The translations under genes were made by a program, and so were the position numbers. 64,000 nt of DNA from Streptomyces diacarni (GTDB lineage Bacteria; Actinomycetota; Actinomycetes; Streptomycetales; Streptomycetaceae). Positions 1-9,524 of this stretch are shown piece after piece. The notes below the pieces were generated by a model, which was given only the letters and a program-made list of their open reading frames with translations, was not told where the DNA came from and did not search any database. Location of the stretch: assembly GCF_003323715.1 (NCBI RefSeq), contig NZ_QOIN01000042.1, forward strand, positions 62,001-126,000. The letters are read 5' to 3'. Within the stretch, counting starts at the first letter, position 1. Every line of letters starts with the position of its first letter.

Positions 1-1038
1 CGCCTCGGCACGGGGCCCCGGCGCCGCTCCCGGCACGTCCTCGGCGCGGGGCACGGGCGCCGCCTGGCAGGTGTCCTCGAAGCGGCCCACGGGCGCCGCG
101 TCGCCGGTGTCCTCGGGCGAGGCGGCCTGCTGCGGTGTGCGCAGGACCGCCCGCTCGGCGTCGTCCGTCCAGGCGTCCAGCGCGTCGGCGTCGTCACGGG
201 AGAGCTGGGCCGTGCGCGCCAGCGCCTCGATCACGCCCTTGCCGAGCGCCTTCTCCAGCGCGGGCAGCGCCTCGTGGCGCACCCGGGAGCGGGTGTAGGC
301 GGGGTCCGCGTTGTGCGGGTCGTCCCAGACCGGGAGCGACTGGACCATGCACGCCTTGCGGGTGGTCTGGCGGTCCACACCCAAGAACGGGCGCCGGTAG
401 CGGCCCTGCGGCCCGGAGACCGCGGCCATGCCGGACAGCGAGCGGGTGCCGGAGCCGCGCGCCAGGCCGAGCAGCACCGTCTCGGCCTGGTCGTCGCGCG
501 TGTGCCCCAGCAGGACGGCGGCCGCGCCGTGCCGCTCGGCGACCTCGTCGAGCGCGGCGTAGCGGGCCTCGCGCGCGGCCGCCTCGGGCCCGGTGCTGGT
601 ACGTGCGATCCGCACGGCGACCGACTCGACGGGGGCCAGGCCGAGGTCGGTGAGGCGGCCCGCGACGTCCTCGGCGCGCTCGGCGGAGCCGGCCTGGAGG
701 CCGTGGTCGACCGTGACGCCTCCCGCACGCACGCCGAGGCGGGGGGCCTCGAAGGCGAGCGCCGACGCGAGCGCCATCGAGTCGGCGCCGCCGGAGCAGG
801 CCACCAGGACGAGCGGCGGCAGCGGCTCGGCGGGGGCGGCGGCGCGGGGTGTGGGGGCCGTCGGGGCCGAGGCCGCGGGGACCGCTGCGGTGGGGGCCGT
901 CGCCGCGGGGCCTGCGGCGGGGGCGGCGCCGCCCGCGGCGGCCACCTGCCCGGCCTGCGGGCCGGGGACGCTGAGCACGTCGTGGAGTGTGCGGCGTACC
1001 GCCAGGCGTATCGCGGCGACCGCGGGGTGGGGACCCAT
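1..1038 (-). CDS. tilS: tRNA(Ile)-lysidine synthase TilS, 3' part outside window
   Basis: TilS makes lysidine at C34 of the AUA-reading tRNA-Ile, using ATP and lysine, in the cytoplasm. The start is ATG at 1038 ([11 protein letters not shown]) and the frame is open to position 1, so about 346 residues are visible and the C-terminal domain is missing. The PP-loop SGGADS lies at residues 82-87, followed by the family blocks VDHGLQ and [12 protein letters not shown]. The ATPase core is preceded by an Ala/Pro-rich linker (about residues 33-75), longer than in most bacteria. It lies downstream of dacB and the metalloprotease on the same strand, an order I recall as typical of Streptomyces. Identification is firm; the truncation is only the window edge. 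Confidence 0.93.
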   Translation of the reverse strand, partial: MGPHPAVAAIRLAVRRTLHDVLSVPGPQAGQVAAAGGAAPAAGPAATAPTAAVPAASAPTAPTPRAAAPAEPLPPLVLVACSGGADSMALASALAFEAPRLGVRAGGVTVDHGLQAGSAERAEDVAGRLTDLGLAPVESVAVRIARTSTGPEAAAREARYAALDEVAERHGAAAVLLGHTRDDQAETVLLGLARGSGTRSLSGMAAVSGPQGRYRRPFLGVDRQTTRKACMVQSLPVWDDPHNADPAYTRSRVRHEALPALEKALGKGVIEALARTAQLSRDDADALDAWTDDAERAVLRTPQQAASPEDTGDAAPVGRFEDTCQAAPVPRAEDVPGAAPGPRAEA

Positions 1039-1280
1039 GTCCGATTCACTTCCTCGTCAAGGATCTGCGCCTACACCGCGGGTGGGGGCTCCGCGGTACT
1101 CGGGGCGCTTGGGGGGAGTTGAAGGCCGACTCTTATCACGCTGAGTATGCTGATGGTGACAGAGACGAACCGGGTTACCCGAGCATCGCACGCGTGCCCC
1201 GCCCACACGGTCCCTCGGAAGAGTGATTGGAACAGCGTCCGAAGCGCCCCCCGGCGCCTCGCCCGGCCCTCACTCAGCCC

Positions 1281-2423
1281 TCACTCGGCCTTGCGGTGCA
1301 CCCGCGCGATCCACTCGGCGGGCTCGGCGATCTCCGCCTTCGTCGGCAGGGTGTTCGGGGAGGTCCACACCCGGTTGAACCCCTCCATGCCCACCTCGTC
1401 CACCACGGCGCGCACGAACCGTTCCCCGTCCCGGTACTGGCGCAGCTTCGCGTCCAGGCCCAGCAGCTTGCGCAGCGCCAGATCGAGGCGGCTCGCACCG
1501 GTCGCACGGCGCTTTTGGAACTTCTCCCGGATCTCGGTGACCGACGGGACGACCTGCGGCCCCACCCCGTCCATCACGTAGTCGGCGTGCCCCTCCAGCA
1601 GCGACATCACGGCCGTCAGCCGGCCGAGGACCTCGCGCTGGGCCGGGGTCTGCACCAGCTCGACGAGGCTGGGCTTCTCCTCCGCGCCGGACTCGGACCC
1701 CGGCTCGCCCTCACCCGGCTTGCCGCCGCTCAGCGCCTGCGCGGCCTCCCTGATCCGCTCCACCAGCGTGGTGGGGTCGATATCGGTCTGCTCCAGAAAC
1801 GCCTGGATCTCCATCCGCAGATGGTCACGGAGCCACGGCACGGCCGTGAACTGCGTACGGTGCGTCTCCTCGTGCAGGCACACCCACAGCCGGAAGTCGT
1901 GCGGGTCCACCTTCAGCTCCCGCTCGACGCTCACGATGTTCGGCGCCACCAGCAGCAGGCGGCCACCGCCATCGGCACCGCCCGGCAGGTCACGGCCCGC
2001 GGGCGCGAACGTCTCGTACTGCCCCAGCACCCGGGAGGAGAGGAACGACAGCAGCATCCCCACCTCGACGCCGGTGACCTTGCCGCCGACGGCGCCCAGC
2101 ACGGTGCCGCCCGGCATCCCGGCACGGCGCTCCCGCACCTTCGTCAGCAGCGGGGAGAGCAGCTCGCGGAAGCCCGCGACGTTGGCCTTCACCCAGCCGG
2201 CCCGGTCCACCACCAGGACGGGGGTGTCCGCGTGCTCACCGGCGGGACTCAACCGGGTGAAGCCGCGCACGTGCTCCTCGGAGGCCTCGGCGTGCCGCCG
2301 CAGCTCCGCGACGATGCCGCGCGCCTCCTCCCGGCTCACCTCAGGGCCCGGTCGCCCGAGCCGGGTCGCGGTCGAGACCGCGAGATTCCAGTCGACCATC
2401 TCCACACCACCGAGGCTCGTCAT
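1281..2423 (-). CDS. Zinc-dependent metalloprotease, DUF2342 / F420-biosynthesis-associated family
   Basis: A 380-residue protein of the actinobacterial family often labelled 'coenzyme F420 biosynthesis associated protein' or zinc-dependent metalloprotease. The zinc motif HEETH is visible at about residues 184-188 (LHEETHRTQF). A later EGHADY block probably supplies the third ligand, as in gluzincin-like folds. There is no signal peptide, so it is probably cytoplasmic. Start chosen at ATG 2423 (MTSLGGVEMVDWNL); ATG 2399 directly after GTGGAG is a possible alternative. Upstream in-frame codons are Arg/Pro-rich and unlike the family. It sits between dacB and tilS on the same strand. The substrate is unknown, and a link to F420 is only a family label. 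Confidence 0.85.
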   Translation of the reverse strand: MTSLGGVEMVDWNLAVSTATRLGRPGPEVSREEARGIVAELRRHAEASEEHVRGFTRLSPAGEHADTPVLVVDRAGWVKANVAGFRELLSPLLTKVRERRAGMPGGTVLGAVGGKVTGVEVGMLLSFLSSRVLGQYETFAPAGRDLPGGADGGGRLLLVAPNIVSVERELKVDPHDFRLWVCLHEETHRTQFTAVPWLRDHLRMEIQAFLEQTDIDPTTLVERIREAAQALSGGKPGEGEPGSESGAEEKPSLVELVQTPAQREVLGRLTAVMSLLEGHADYVMDGVGPQVVPSVTEIREKFQKRRATGASRLDLALRKLLGLDAKLRQYRDGERFVRAVVDEVGMEGFNRVWTSPNTLPTKAEIAEPAEWIARVHRKAE

Positions 2424-2647
2424 TCCTTCACCGTACGTGCCGTGCGCCCCGTCCGGGAGCCGACCGGAGGACCAGGCGTCCCCTAAGGGCGCGGGCCCGG
2501 TCTCCCGGGGATTCCCGGCCGAGCGGGCCGCCTCTTCGCGGGGTACCCGCCGCTCGGCAGCGGGGTACCCGCCGCCCCGGCGGTGGTACCAGGTGCGGGC
2601 CGGCGGCGGCACGGGGGCGGCCGGTCGCGCTCCGGGGTGCGGCCGGC

Positions 2648-4255
2648 TCAGCTCGCGGACGGCGAGTCGCGGCAGCCGCAGTTGGCGAGCGTCGAGGCGA
2701 TGCGGTCGAGCGACTTCTGAGCCGCGTCGGCGCCCGGGGCGCCGCTGGTCATGAAGGCGAAGGCCAGCATCCGCCCGTCCGCGTCCACCACCGTGCCTGC
2801 CAGCGTGTTCACCCCGGTCAGCGTGCCGGTCTTCGCCCGTACGAGGCCCGCGCCCGGCGCGCCCCGCTCGCCCCCGTAGCGGTCGTCCAGCGTGCCGGTG
2901 AACCCCGCGACGGGCAGCCCCGTCAGTACGGTGCGCAGGTCCGGACGGTGCGGGTCGGCCGCCAGAGTGAGCAGCCTCGTCAGCAGCGCGGGCGAGATCC
3001 GGTCGCCGCGGTCGAGGCCGCTGCCGTCCTCGAAGCGGGCGCCCTCGACGGGCAGGCCGAACCGTTCGAGGATCCCCTCGACCGCGCGGCCCGCCCCCGC
3101 GAAGCTCGCGTCGGCGCCCTCGGCCAGTGCCGTCTGGCGGGCGAGGGCCTCGGCGATGTCGTTGTCGCTGTTGGTGAGCATCCGCTCGACCAGCGCGCTC
3201 AGCGGCTGCGATGTGTGCACGGCGAGCGTGCGTGCGTCCTCGGCCGCCGTGCGCTCCTCCGGCTCGCCCTCGACGGTGACGCCCGCCTCCCGCAGGCGGT
3301 CGGCGAACAGCGCTGCGGCCGCCCCCGCCGGATGGGCGGCCCGGGGCGCGGGGCCGTGGTCGCTGCCGTCGCTCCTGCCCTCCTCCACCATCAAGGCGGT
3401 GACCCGGGCGATGTTCTCGTTGGGCCCGATGGGGTGCTGCTCGGGCCCCTCGTAGAGCGAGGTGTCGTAGCCGATCCGCACCTCCTCGACGCCCTTCTTC
3501 TCCAGGGCACGGGCCGCCTTCTCGGCCAGCCTCTTCACCTGGCCCTCGGTCAGCGTGGGATCGCCGCCGCCGACCAGGGTGACGCGGTCGCCCGAGCCCA
3601 CCGCTCTGGTGGCGAGGCGGTAGGTGTCCCCGCGCGCCTTCAGCGCGGCGACGGCCGTCGCCAGCTTGATCGTGGAGGCGGGCGCCGAGACCTCACGGGC
3701 GCCTTTCGAGAACAGCTGCCGCCCGGTGACGGCGTCCACCACCGACGCGTGGCGGACCGAGCCGAGCGCCCCGTCCTCGATCAGCGGTTCGAGCGTGTCG
3801 GCGAGCGCCGAGACCGTGGGCGGCGGCACCTGCTCGGGGCGGGTACCGGCCGAACCGTTCTGCGGCCCGCCCTCTCCCCCGTCCCGGCGCACCGTCGGCC
3901 CTGCCGCGGCCAGCACCTGCGGCGCCGTGAGCACAGCCGTGCCCCCGCCGGGCGTGTGGTCCCCGCCACTTCCCGCCCCTTGCCGGGCCGCCCACACCCG
4001 CTCGGCCGTACGCTGACCCGAGTCCCACGGCCCCGCGGCGGACACCGCCACCAGCGCGACCACGAGTCCCAGCGCGGCGGAGGCGGTGGCCAGCCGAACG
4101 GTCTGGCGCTGCTGCGGGGCGGCGGCCCGCCAGCGACGCCGGGCCGCTCGCGCGCCGGCCCTGGCACGACCACGCACCTGCCGGGCCACCCGGGAGGCGG
4201 AACGGTATGCCCGGTTCGCGGTGTCACGCACCTTCGCTACGGCGTCATGCACCAC
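2648..4255 (-). CDS. dacB: D-alanyl-D-alanine carboxypeptidase/endopeptidase (PBP4 type)
   Basis: A class C low-molecular-weight penicillin-binding protein that trims or cleaves peptidoglycan cross-links outside the membrane. All three active-site motifs are present: STIK (Ser about 194), SDN in LTNSDNDIAEAL, and KTG in RAKTGTLTG (Lys about 475). The N-terminus has a basic cytoplasmic stretch and one membrane anchor (LGLVVALVAVSA) before a Gly/Pro-rich linker. Start chosen at GTG 4255 because AAAGGGG lies 6 bases upstream; an in-frame GTG at 4279 is further out and lacks a site. It is divergent from ppa, with about 130 bp between them that must hold both promoters. Length is about 535 residues, normal for the family. 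Confidence 0.92.
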   Translation of the reverse strand: MVHDAVAKVRDTANRAYRSASRVARQVRGRARAGARAARRRWRAAAPQQRQTVRLATASAALGLVVALVAVSAAGPWDSGQRTAERVWAARQGAGSGGDHTPGGGTAVLTAPQVLAAAGPTVRRDGGEGGPQNGSAGTRPEQVPPPTVSALADTLEPLIEDGALGSVRHASVVDAVTGRQLFSKGAREVSAPASTIKLATAVAALKARGDTYRLATRAVGSGDRVTLVGGGDPTLTEGQVKRLAEKAARALEKKGVEEVRIGYDTSLYEGPEQHPIGPNENIARVTALMVEEGRSDGSDHGPAPRAAHPAGAAAALFADRLREAGVTVEGEPEERTAAEDARTLAVHTSQPLSALVERMLTNSDNDIAEALARQTALAEGADASFAGAGRAVEGILERFGLPVEGARFEDGSGLDRGDRISPALLTRLLTLAADPHRPDLRTVLTGLPVAGFTGTLDDRYGGERGAPGAGLVRAKTGTLTGVNTLAGTVVDADGRMLAFAFMTSGAPGADAAQKSLDRIASTLANCGCRDSPSAS

Positions 4256-4385
4256 GACCAGCCCCTTTCGCGAGCACACATGTGCGTGGGGGACACTTAA
4301 TCACCAGACTGGAGTTCTTCTGGGGGACGGCCCCCAGGGCACACGAGTGCTGATCTCATCATGATCTATACACAAGGAGCCTCCC

Positions 4386-4874
4386 TTGGAGTTCGACGTC
4401 ACCATCGAGATCCCGAAGGGCTCGCGGAACAAGTACGAGGTCGACCACGAGACGGGCCGCATCCGCCTGGACCGCCACCTGTTCACCTCGACCGTGTACC
4501 CCGCGGACTACGGCTTCGTCGACGGCACCCTGGGTGAGGACGGCGACCCGCTCGACGCGCTCGTCCTGCTGGAGGAGCCCACCTTCCCCGGGTGCATCAT
4601 CAAGTGCCGCGCCATCGGGATGTTCCGCATGACCGACGAGGCCGGCGGCGACGACAAGCTGCTGTGCGTGCCCGCCTCCGACCCGCGGATGGAGCACCTG
4701 CGCGACATCCACCACGTCAGCGAGTTCGACCGGCTGGAGATCCAGCACTTCTTCGAGGTGTACAAGGACCTGGAGCCCGGCAAGTCCGTCGAGGGTGCGG
4801 ACTGGGTCGGGCGGGCTGAGGCGGAGTCCGAGGTGGAGGCGTCCATCAAGCGGTTGGCTGCCGCGGGGCACTGA
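4386..4874 (+). CDS. ppa: Inorganic pyrophosphatase, family I
   Basis: Hydrolyses pyrophosphate to phosphate in the cytoplasm, pulling forward nucleic acid and activation reactions. The 162-residue length is typical of bacterial family I enzymes. The metal-binding signature [11 protein letters not shown] is intact, and the substrate-binding KYEVD and DYGFVDGT blocks are visible. The start is TTG at 4386 (reads [12 protein letters not shown]), set by AAGGAG at 4374-4379 seven bases upstream; no ATG fits. It is monocistronic, divergent from dacB and convergent with the ThrE-like gene across a hairpin-rich spacer. Confidence 0.96.
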   Translation: MEFDVTIEIPKGSRNKYEVDHETGRIRLDRHLFTSTVYPADYGFVDGTLGEDGDPLDALVLLEEPTFPGCIIKCRAIGMFRMTDEAGGDDKLLCVPASDPRMEHLRDIHHVSEFDRLEIQHFFEVYKDLEPGKSVEGADWVGRAEAESEVEASIKRLAAAGH

Positions 4875-5040
4875 GCTTTTTCTTTTTGTTGCCGCTCCCC
4901 CGGGGCGGGCCCCCCATGGCTCTCCCTCTTCCTGTGGGCCGCCCACCCCCGAATGGTTGCTCTCTGTTTGGGGGGCTCCTCCCCCAGACTCCGTCCGGGG
5001 GGACCCCCACCCCAAGCCCCCGGGGTCTCGCCGACCAGGC

Positions 5041-5109
5041 GTTGGGGCGGCTCCGCCCCCCAACTGCCCCCCGCTACGGGGGCTCCGCCCCCCCTAGGAG
5101 CCCCCGTAG
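5041..5109. terminator. Convergent-gene hairpins, likely bidirectional terminator
   Basis: The 290-bp spacer between ppa and the ThrE-like gene contains no gene. It holds a perfect 13-bp inverted repeat, CTACGGGGGCTCC (5074-5086) and its complement (5097-5109) around a 10-base loop. Just before it is an imperfect palindrome, GTTGGGGCGG...CCCCCAAC (5041-5064). The convergent position suggests transcription termination for both genes. A T-rich run (4875-4891) directly after the ppa stop is also present. Confidence 0.65.
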
Positions 5110-5164
5110 GGAGAAGGGGCTCTCTCTTGGGTGAGAAACGGACCGGCGGCTGTGGGGAGGGGGC

Positions 5165-6814
5165 TCAGAAGCCGCGGGTGCGTTTGGCGGCTCGGCGGCC
5201 GGGGAGGGGGGTTTCCTGGCCGGGGGTCTTGATGAACAGCCTGGCGAGCTCCCCGCCGAGGTTCACCCCGATCGCGATGGCCAGCGCCAGCGCCCCCGCG
5301 GTGGCCAGGTGTTCGAACCCCTTGTTGACGTCCTCCTGCGCGATGTTCAGCAGCCCGAAGTAGGTGTTGCTACCGGGCAGCAGCGGCCCGATCGCCGCGG
5401 TGATGTACGGCAGTGAGGACGCGAACTGGTACCGGGACAGCAGCTGGCCGAAGAGGCCGACGAGCCCGGCGGCCATCACGGTGGCGGGCACCGGCTTGAC
5501 CCCCGCCGTGGAGAGCGCTCCGAAGATCAGCCACGCGACGCCCCCGTTGAGCGTGGCCAGCACGATGGTGTGCCGCTCCTGCTGGAGCAGGATGCAGAAG
5601 GCCAGGGTCAGCAGCATCGCGGCCAGCAGCTGGGTGACGGGCCGGTCGGCGTGGTAGACGACGTCCGGGGTGAGCTGGGCGTGCAGCCGGTCGCCGACGT
5701 AGAGGATCATCAGCACGCCGCAGACGATGCCGACGATCAGGTAGACGACCTCCAGCAGGCGTGCGGCGGCGGTGATGTAGAAGCCGGTCAGCCCGTCCTG
5801 GACGGCCGCCACGAGCGCCCGCCCGGGGATCAGCGCGAAGAGGCCACCGGTGATGACGGCCGAGGCTTGGATGTCCATGTCGGTGTGCTGGGAGAGCAGC
5901 GCGACGCCGACCCCTATGCCGGCGGGCGGCATCGCGGCGGCCGCGAACTGGTAGAACTCGGGCAGTCCGCGGGCCGCGCACAGCCAGGCGAGGCGGTCGC
6001 CGAGGACGGCGCCGAGCGCGGCGAGGAAGAAGACCAGCGCGTCGCCGCCGACGAGCAGGGACGCCGCGCCGGAGAGGGCGCCGCTGGCGACGCTGAGCGC
6101 CCACTTGGTGTACGGGTGCCTGTTGCGCCGCATCTCGGCGAGGCGCCGGTAGGCCTCCTCCAGGGAGACGTCACCCTGGGTGATGTCGGCGACGAGGCCG
6201 AAGACGGAGGAGAGCCGCGTGTAGTCGGTGCCGCGCCGCCGCACGGTCCTGCTGAGCGTCACCGGGTCGTCGACCAGTGAGGGCTGGTGGGTGATGGAGA
6301 GCAGGGTGAAGGTGACGGTGGGTTCGGTGCGGTCGAGCCCGTAGGCGTGGGCGACGCCGAACATGGCGGCTTCGACGTCCTCGGCGCCCTCACCGCCGGC
6401 CAGCAGCAGTTCACCGATACGCAGAGTGAGGTCGAGGACGCGGGGCGGGGGCGGTCCGCTCTCGGTCTCCTCGGTGCGTGCGGGCTTCTCGGGTACGGGC
6501 CGCTCGGCCAGCGGCATGCGGACCATGGAGCGCATGCGGTCCTGCCAGGGCGAGCCCGGCTTGGCGAGGGGGCCGATGACGGGAACGCCCTCGGGTGGCG
6601 TGAAGGCGCTGCCGTGTTCGAAGTGCGGGGAGGCCTTGAGCCCTTCGGGGAGGGTGAACTCGGAGGTCGGGTGTTCCTCCTCGGGGACGGGGGGAAGCGG
6701 CACGCCCATGGGGGCGGTGAAGGCGCTCCGCGACTCGTCGGAGGACGTCCTGGCGTCCTCCGACTCACCGCCCTGCTCTGCGGCGTCGCCGTTTCCCTTG
6801 GGCTGCCCCACCAC
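5165..6814 (-). CDS. ThrE-like threonine/serine exporter family membrane protein
   Basis: A 549-residue membrane protein with the two-part architecture of the ThrE family. After a long hydrophilic N-terminus (about 125 residues, Pro/Glu-rich) comes the DUF1212-type soluble region (RVLDLTLRIGELLLAGGEGAEDVE and TEPTVTFTLLSI). About ten hydrophobic helices follow (for example AALGAVLGDRLAWL and LPYITAAIGPLLPGSNTYFG). Characterised relatives export threonine and serine; the substrate here is inferred. The start is GTG at 6814 with AAGGAG about 10 bases upstream. The N-terminal extension is longer than in Corynebacterium ThrE. It is a single gene, convergent with ppa. Confidence 0.8.
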   Translation of the reverse strand: MVGQPKGNGDAAEQGGESEDARTSSDESRSAFTAPMGVPLPPVPEEEHPTSEFTLPEGLKASPHFEHGSAFTPPEGVPVIGPLAKPGSPWQDRMRSMVRMPLAERPVPEKPARTEETESGPPPPRVLDLTLRIGELLLAGGEGAEDVEAAMFGVAHAYGLDRTEPTVTFTLLSITHQPSLVDDPVTLSRTVRRRGTDYTRLSSVFGLVADITQGDVSLEEAYRRLAEMRRNRHPYTKWALSVASGALSGAASLLVGGDALVFFLAALGAVLGDRLAWLCAARGLPEFYQFAAAAMPPAGIGVGVALLSQHTDMDIQASAVITGGLFALIPGRALVAAVQDGLTGFYITAAARLLEVVYLIVGIVCGVLMILYVGDRLHAQLTPDVVYHADRPVTQLLAAMLLTLAFCILLQQERHTIVLATLNGGVAWLIFGALSTAGVKPVPATVMAAGLVGLFGQLLSRYQFASSLPYITAAIGPLLPGSNTYFGLLNIAQEDVNKGFEHLATAGALALAIAIGVNLGGELARLFIKTPGQETPLPGRRAAKRTRGF

Positions 6815-7159
6815 GTTCTGTCCGCTCCTTGCCTTCTTGCGCCTTACGCGCGGTACGCCTCATCTTTCCAGCAGTGCCACACCACGGACGCGGTGTCCAA
6901 CGATGCCGGTTCCACGTGCCGGAAGCGTCTTACCTCACAGTGGAGCATGGAGCGTGATCCTCCCCCCAAAGGTCCCCCTGCTCAGGGGGATTAAAAGGCA
7001 GTCAGCGCCGATGAGGGGTGTGACGTGCGAGACCCGGCCGCTGAATGCAGCCGGGCGGCGCAACGGAGGAATGGCATCACCAGCTCGCGGGTGAGGGCCT
7101 TCCAGCCGTCCTTGGTGTACGGCGCCGTCCGGCGCCGCGCTTGCCGCCGCTCGGGCGTG
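6815..7159. other. Intergenic region upstream of the ThrE-like gene, with short palindrome
   Basis: 345 bp between the PadR gene stop and the ThrE-like start contain no convincing coding region. The one structure seen is a perfect inverted repeat TCCCCCTG-CT-CAGGGGGA at 6973-6990, next to the AT-rich TTAAAA. With a 2-base loop it is more likely a protein-binding site than a terminator. It lies about 160 bp upstream of the ThrE-like start codon. Confidence 0.45.
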
Positions 7160-7822
7160 TCACCCCGCGCTGCTCGGCCTCTTCGGCGTGCCTGTCCGGG
7201 TCGAGGTCGCCGAAGGCTCCCACGCCGGGCGGTCGGACAGGACGCTGAGGTCGCGTGCGCCTTCGCCCGCCATGACGAAGGCGCCCCCCTCCAGGCGGGC
7301 GATCAGCTCGCGCGCCCAGGCCGCGTCGCTGTCGGCGGTGCGGACCCGCAGCTTCATGATCTCCCCGATGTGGCCCTGCTCCTCGGTGCCCGCGCCGGCC
7401 GGGCTCCCCTTCGCCCTCACCTCGTCCCGCCGGCTCTCCAGCGCGGCCACGCGCTGTGCGAGCAGGTCAAGGGCTTCGCCGCGCGGGAGGTCGACGAGGA
7501 AGCCGATGGCGGAGGTCAGCAGTTCCCGTTTCTCGCGGGTGGCGGTCAGCGCGTACCGCAGCATGCGGAAGAACTCCGCCTCACCTGCCGCGGTGATCTC
7601 GTACTCGGTGCGCGGGGGGCCGCCCGCCGTGCTGGGGGCGGTGTCGTGCGCGTGCAGCAGTCCCTGCTTGGCCAGCTGTTTGAGCGCGTGGTAGAGCGAG
7701 CCGGGCTTGGCGCTCGACCACTCGTGCGCGCCCCAGTACTCCAGGTCGGCTCGGACCTGGTAGCCGTGTGCCCGTCCGCGCAGGCGCACGTCTCCCAGCA
7801 CCAGCAGCCGGATCGCCGACAT
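7160..7822 (-). CDS. PadR family transcriptional regulator
   Basis: A 220-residue PadR-type repressor. The N-terminal winged helix is clear (SAIRLLVLGDVRLRGRAHGYQV ... KPGSLYHALKQLAKQGLL ... TEYEITAAGEAEFF), followed by a helical dimerisation domain (about residues 95-180) with charged heptad-like stretches. ATG at 7822 is preceded by AGGGGAAG. The last ~25 residues are low complexity and may not be conserved. An 18-bp palindrome lies 42-59 bp upstream of the start and is the likely autoregulatory operator. The effector and targets beyond itself are unknown; the aldehyde dehydrogenase gene lies upstream on the same strand. Confidence 0.88.
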   Translation of the reverse strand: MSAIRLLVLGDVRLRGRAHGYQVRADLEYWGAHEWSSAKPGSLYHALKQLAKQGLLHAHDTAPSTAGGPPRTEYEITAAGEAEFFRMLRYALTATREKRELLTSAIGFLVDLPRGEALDLLAQRVAALESRRDEVRAKGSPAGAGTEEQGHIGEIMKLRVRTADSDAAWARELIARLEGGAFVMAGEGARDLSVLSDRPAWEPSATSTRTGTPKRPSSAG

Positions 7823-7863
7823 CGCTTCCCCTGCGTGTTGAGTGCTTCGTCTCCGCGCACGCT

Positions 7864-7881
7864 CTGGTCAAGTTTGACCAG
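7864..7881. promoter_or_regulatory. Palindromic operator upstream of padR gene
   Basis: Perfect inverted repeat CTGGTCAA-GT-TTGACCAG. The right half contains TTGACC, which resembles a -35 element on either strand, so a bound dimer would overlap the promoter. PadR proteins usually repress their own promoters through such dyads. Binding is inferred from position and symmetry only. Confidence 0.6.
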
Positions 7882-8010
7882 TTGCCGGTCACGGGGGGTA
7901 CTCCGCGGACCGCCAGGCGGACCAGTCGGACCCGGGCATCGCCCCGGCCCCGAAGACCACCCGCCCGTGCCCCCGACAGCGGCGGGGGCACGGGCGGTGC
8001 GGGTACGGCG

Positions 8011-9468
8011 TCAGAACGGGAACTCGCTGCGTTCCCGCTGGATGGACAGCCAGCGGGTGGTGGTGAACGCCTCCACCACCTGGGGGCCGTTCAGGCGCCC
8101 GAGCCCGGAGAGCTTCTCGCCGCCGTAGGGCACGGTGGGCTCGTCGGCGACCGTGGAGTCGTTGACGTGGACCATGCCCGCGTCGATCCGCCGGGCCACG
8201 GCGATCCCGCGCTCGATGTCGGAGCTGTGCACGGCGCCCGCGAGCCCGTAGGGGGTGTCGTTGGCGACGTGCACGGCCTCCTCGTCGCCGTCCACCGGGA
8301 CGATCAGCGCGACGGGGCCGAAGATCTCCTCGTGCAGCAGCGGCGAGGCCACCGGCAGGTCGGTGAGCACGCTGGGCGAGACGAGGTTGCCGTCGGCGGC
8401 ACCGTGCAGCAGCGCGGTGGCGCCCTCGGCGAGGGCCTGCTCGACGATGGCGGTCACGCGTTCGGCCTGCCGGGAGTTGATGAGCGGGCCGATGTGCGTG
8501 GCGGGGTCGGCCGGGTCGCCGACGACGAGCCGGCGGACGCGCTCGACGAACTTGGGCGTGAACCGAGGCTCCAGGCGCCGGTCGACGATGATCCGGTTGG
8601 CCGCCATGCACAGCTGGCCCTGGTTGACGAAGCGGCTGTAGACGGCGGCGTCGACGGCGTAGTCCACATCGGCGTCGTCCAGCACCACCAGGCCGCTGTT
8701 GGAGCCCAGTTGCAGGATGACGCGTTTGAAGGTGCGGCCCGCGACGGTGGAGACGTGGCGGCCCACCCGGTCGGACCCGGTGAAGGAGATGACCTTGGGC
8801 ACCGGGTGCTCGATGAGCGTGTCGCCGATCTCCGCGCTGTCGGTGATGACGACGTTCACCAGCCCCGGCGGCAGTCCGGCGTCCTGGAGGATCTTGGCCA
8901 CCAGGGTGCCGCCGCAGATGGGCGTGGACTGGTGGGGCTTGAGGACGACGGCGTTGCCCAGCGCGAGCGCGGGCGCGGCCGACTTGACCGCCAGCAGGAA
9001 GGGGTAGTTGAACGGCGAGATGATGCCGACGACTCCCACCGGGTCGCGGTGGACGCGGTTCTCCTTGCCCTGCACGGAGGACGGCAGGATCTGGGCGCTC
9101 GGAGTCAGCGCGAGCTGGAGCGCCTCGCGGAAGAACTCCTTGACCATGTGGATCTCGAAGGCCGCCTTGAGCCGGGTGCCGCCCAGCTCGGCGACGATGG
9201 CCTCCGTGATCGCGCTCTCCTGCTCCTCGATCACCCGGATCGCCCGCTCGAAGACGCGTCTGCGCGCGTACGGGTTGGTGGCCGCCCACTCACGTTGGGC
9301 CCGTTCCGCGGCGCGGTACGCCTCGTCCACCTCGTCGCGGGTGGCGACGGTGATGGAGGCGAGCTTCTCCCCGTTGTAGGGGTTGAAGTCGATGATGTCC
9401 CAGGAACCCGTGCCGGGACGCCACTGGCCGTCTATGCACTGGAGGGCCAGATCCGTGAAGTAGGACAT
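8011..9468 (-). CDS. Aldehyde dehydrogenase family protein (benzaldehyde/vanillin-dehydrogenase-like)
   Basis: An NAD(P)-dependent aldehyde oxidation enzyme fold of 485 residues. Visible family blocks are SPFNYPFLLAVKS, LKPHQSTPICGG, the nucleotide-binding FTGSDRVGRHV, the nucleophile Cys287 in NQGQLCMAANR, and the C-terminal HEEIFGPVA with PYGGEKLSGLGR. The spacing and DDADVDYAVDAA block resemble the benzaldehyde/vanillin group. The general-base position, normally Glu in xLELGG, reads LQLGS, so it is Gln253 here. Start chosen at ATG 9468 (MSYFTDLALQ) with GAAGGA five bases upstream, rather than an upstream in-frame start at 9528. Single gene; the substrate is unknown. Confidence 0.88.
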   Translation of the reverse strand: MSYFTDLALQCIDGQWRPGTGSWDIIDFNPYNGEKLASITVATRDEVDEAYRAAERAQREWAATNPYARRRVFERAIRVIEEQESAITEAIVAELGGTRLKAAFEIHMVKEFFREALQLALTPSAQILPSSVQGKENRVHRDPVGVVGIISPFNYPFLLAVKSAAPALALGNAVVLKPHQSTPICGGTLVAKILQDAGLPPGLVNVVITDSAEIGDTLIEHPVPKVISFTGSDRVGRHVSTVAGRTFKRVILQLGSNSGLVVLDDADVDYAVDAAVYSRFVNQGQLCMAANRIIVDRRLEPRFTPKFVERVRRLVVGDPADPATHIGPLINSRQAERVTAIVEQALAEGATALLHGAADGNLVSPSVLTDLPVASPLLHEEIFGPVALIVPVDGDEEAVHVANDTPYGLAGAVHSSDIERGIAVARRIDAGMVHVNDSTVADEPTVPYGGEKLSGLGRLNGPQVVEAFTTTRWLSIQRERSEFPF

Positions 9469-9524
9469 GCCATTCCTTCGTGGGGTTGAAGGAGATGCTG
9501 CTGGCTGGTCATCGTACCGGCCGA

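Noticed and set aside
4886..5134. Short plus-strand frames in the ppa-ThrE spacer (Pro/Arg-rich)
   Set aside because: They coincide with terminator hairpins and GC-rich repeats and have no ribosome site.
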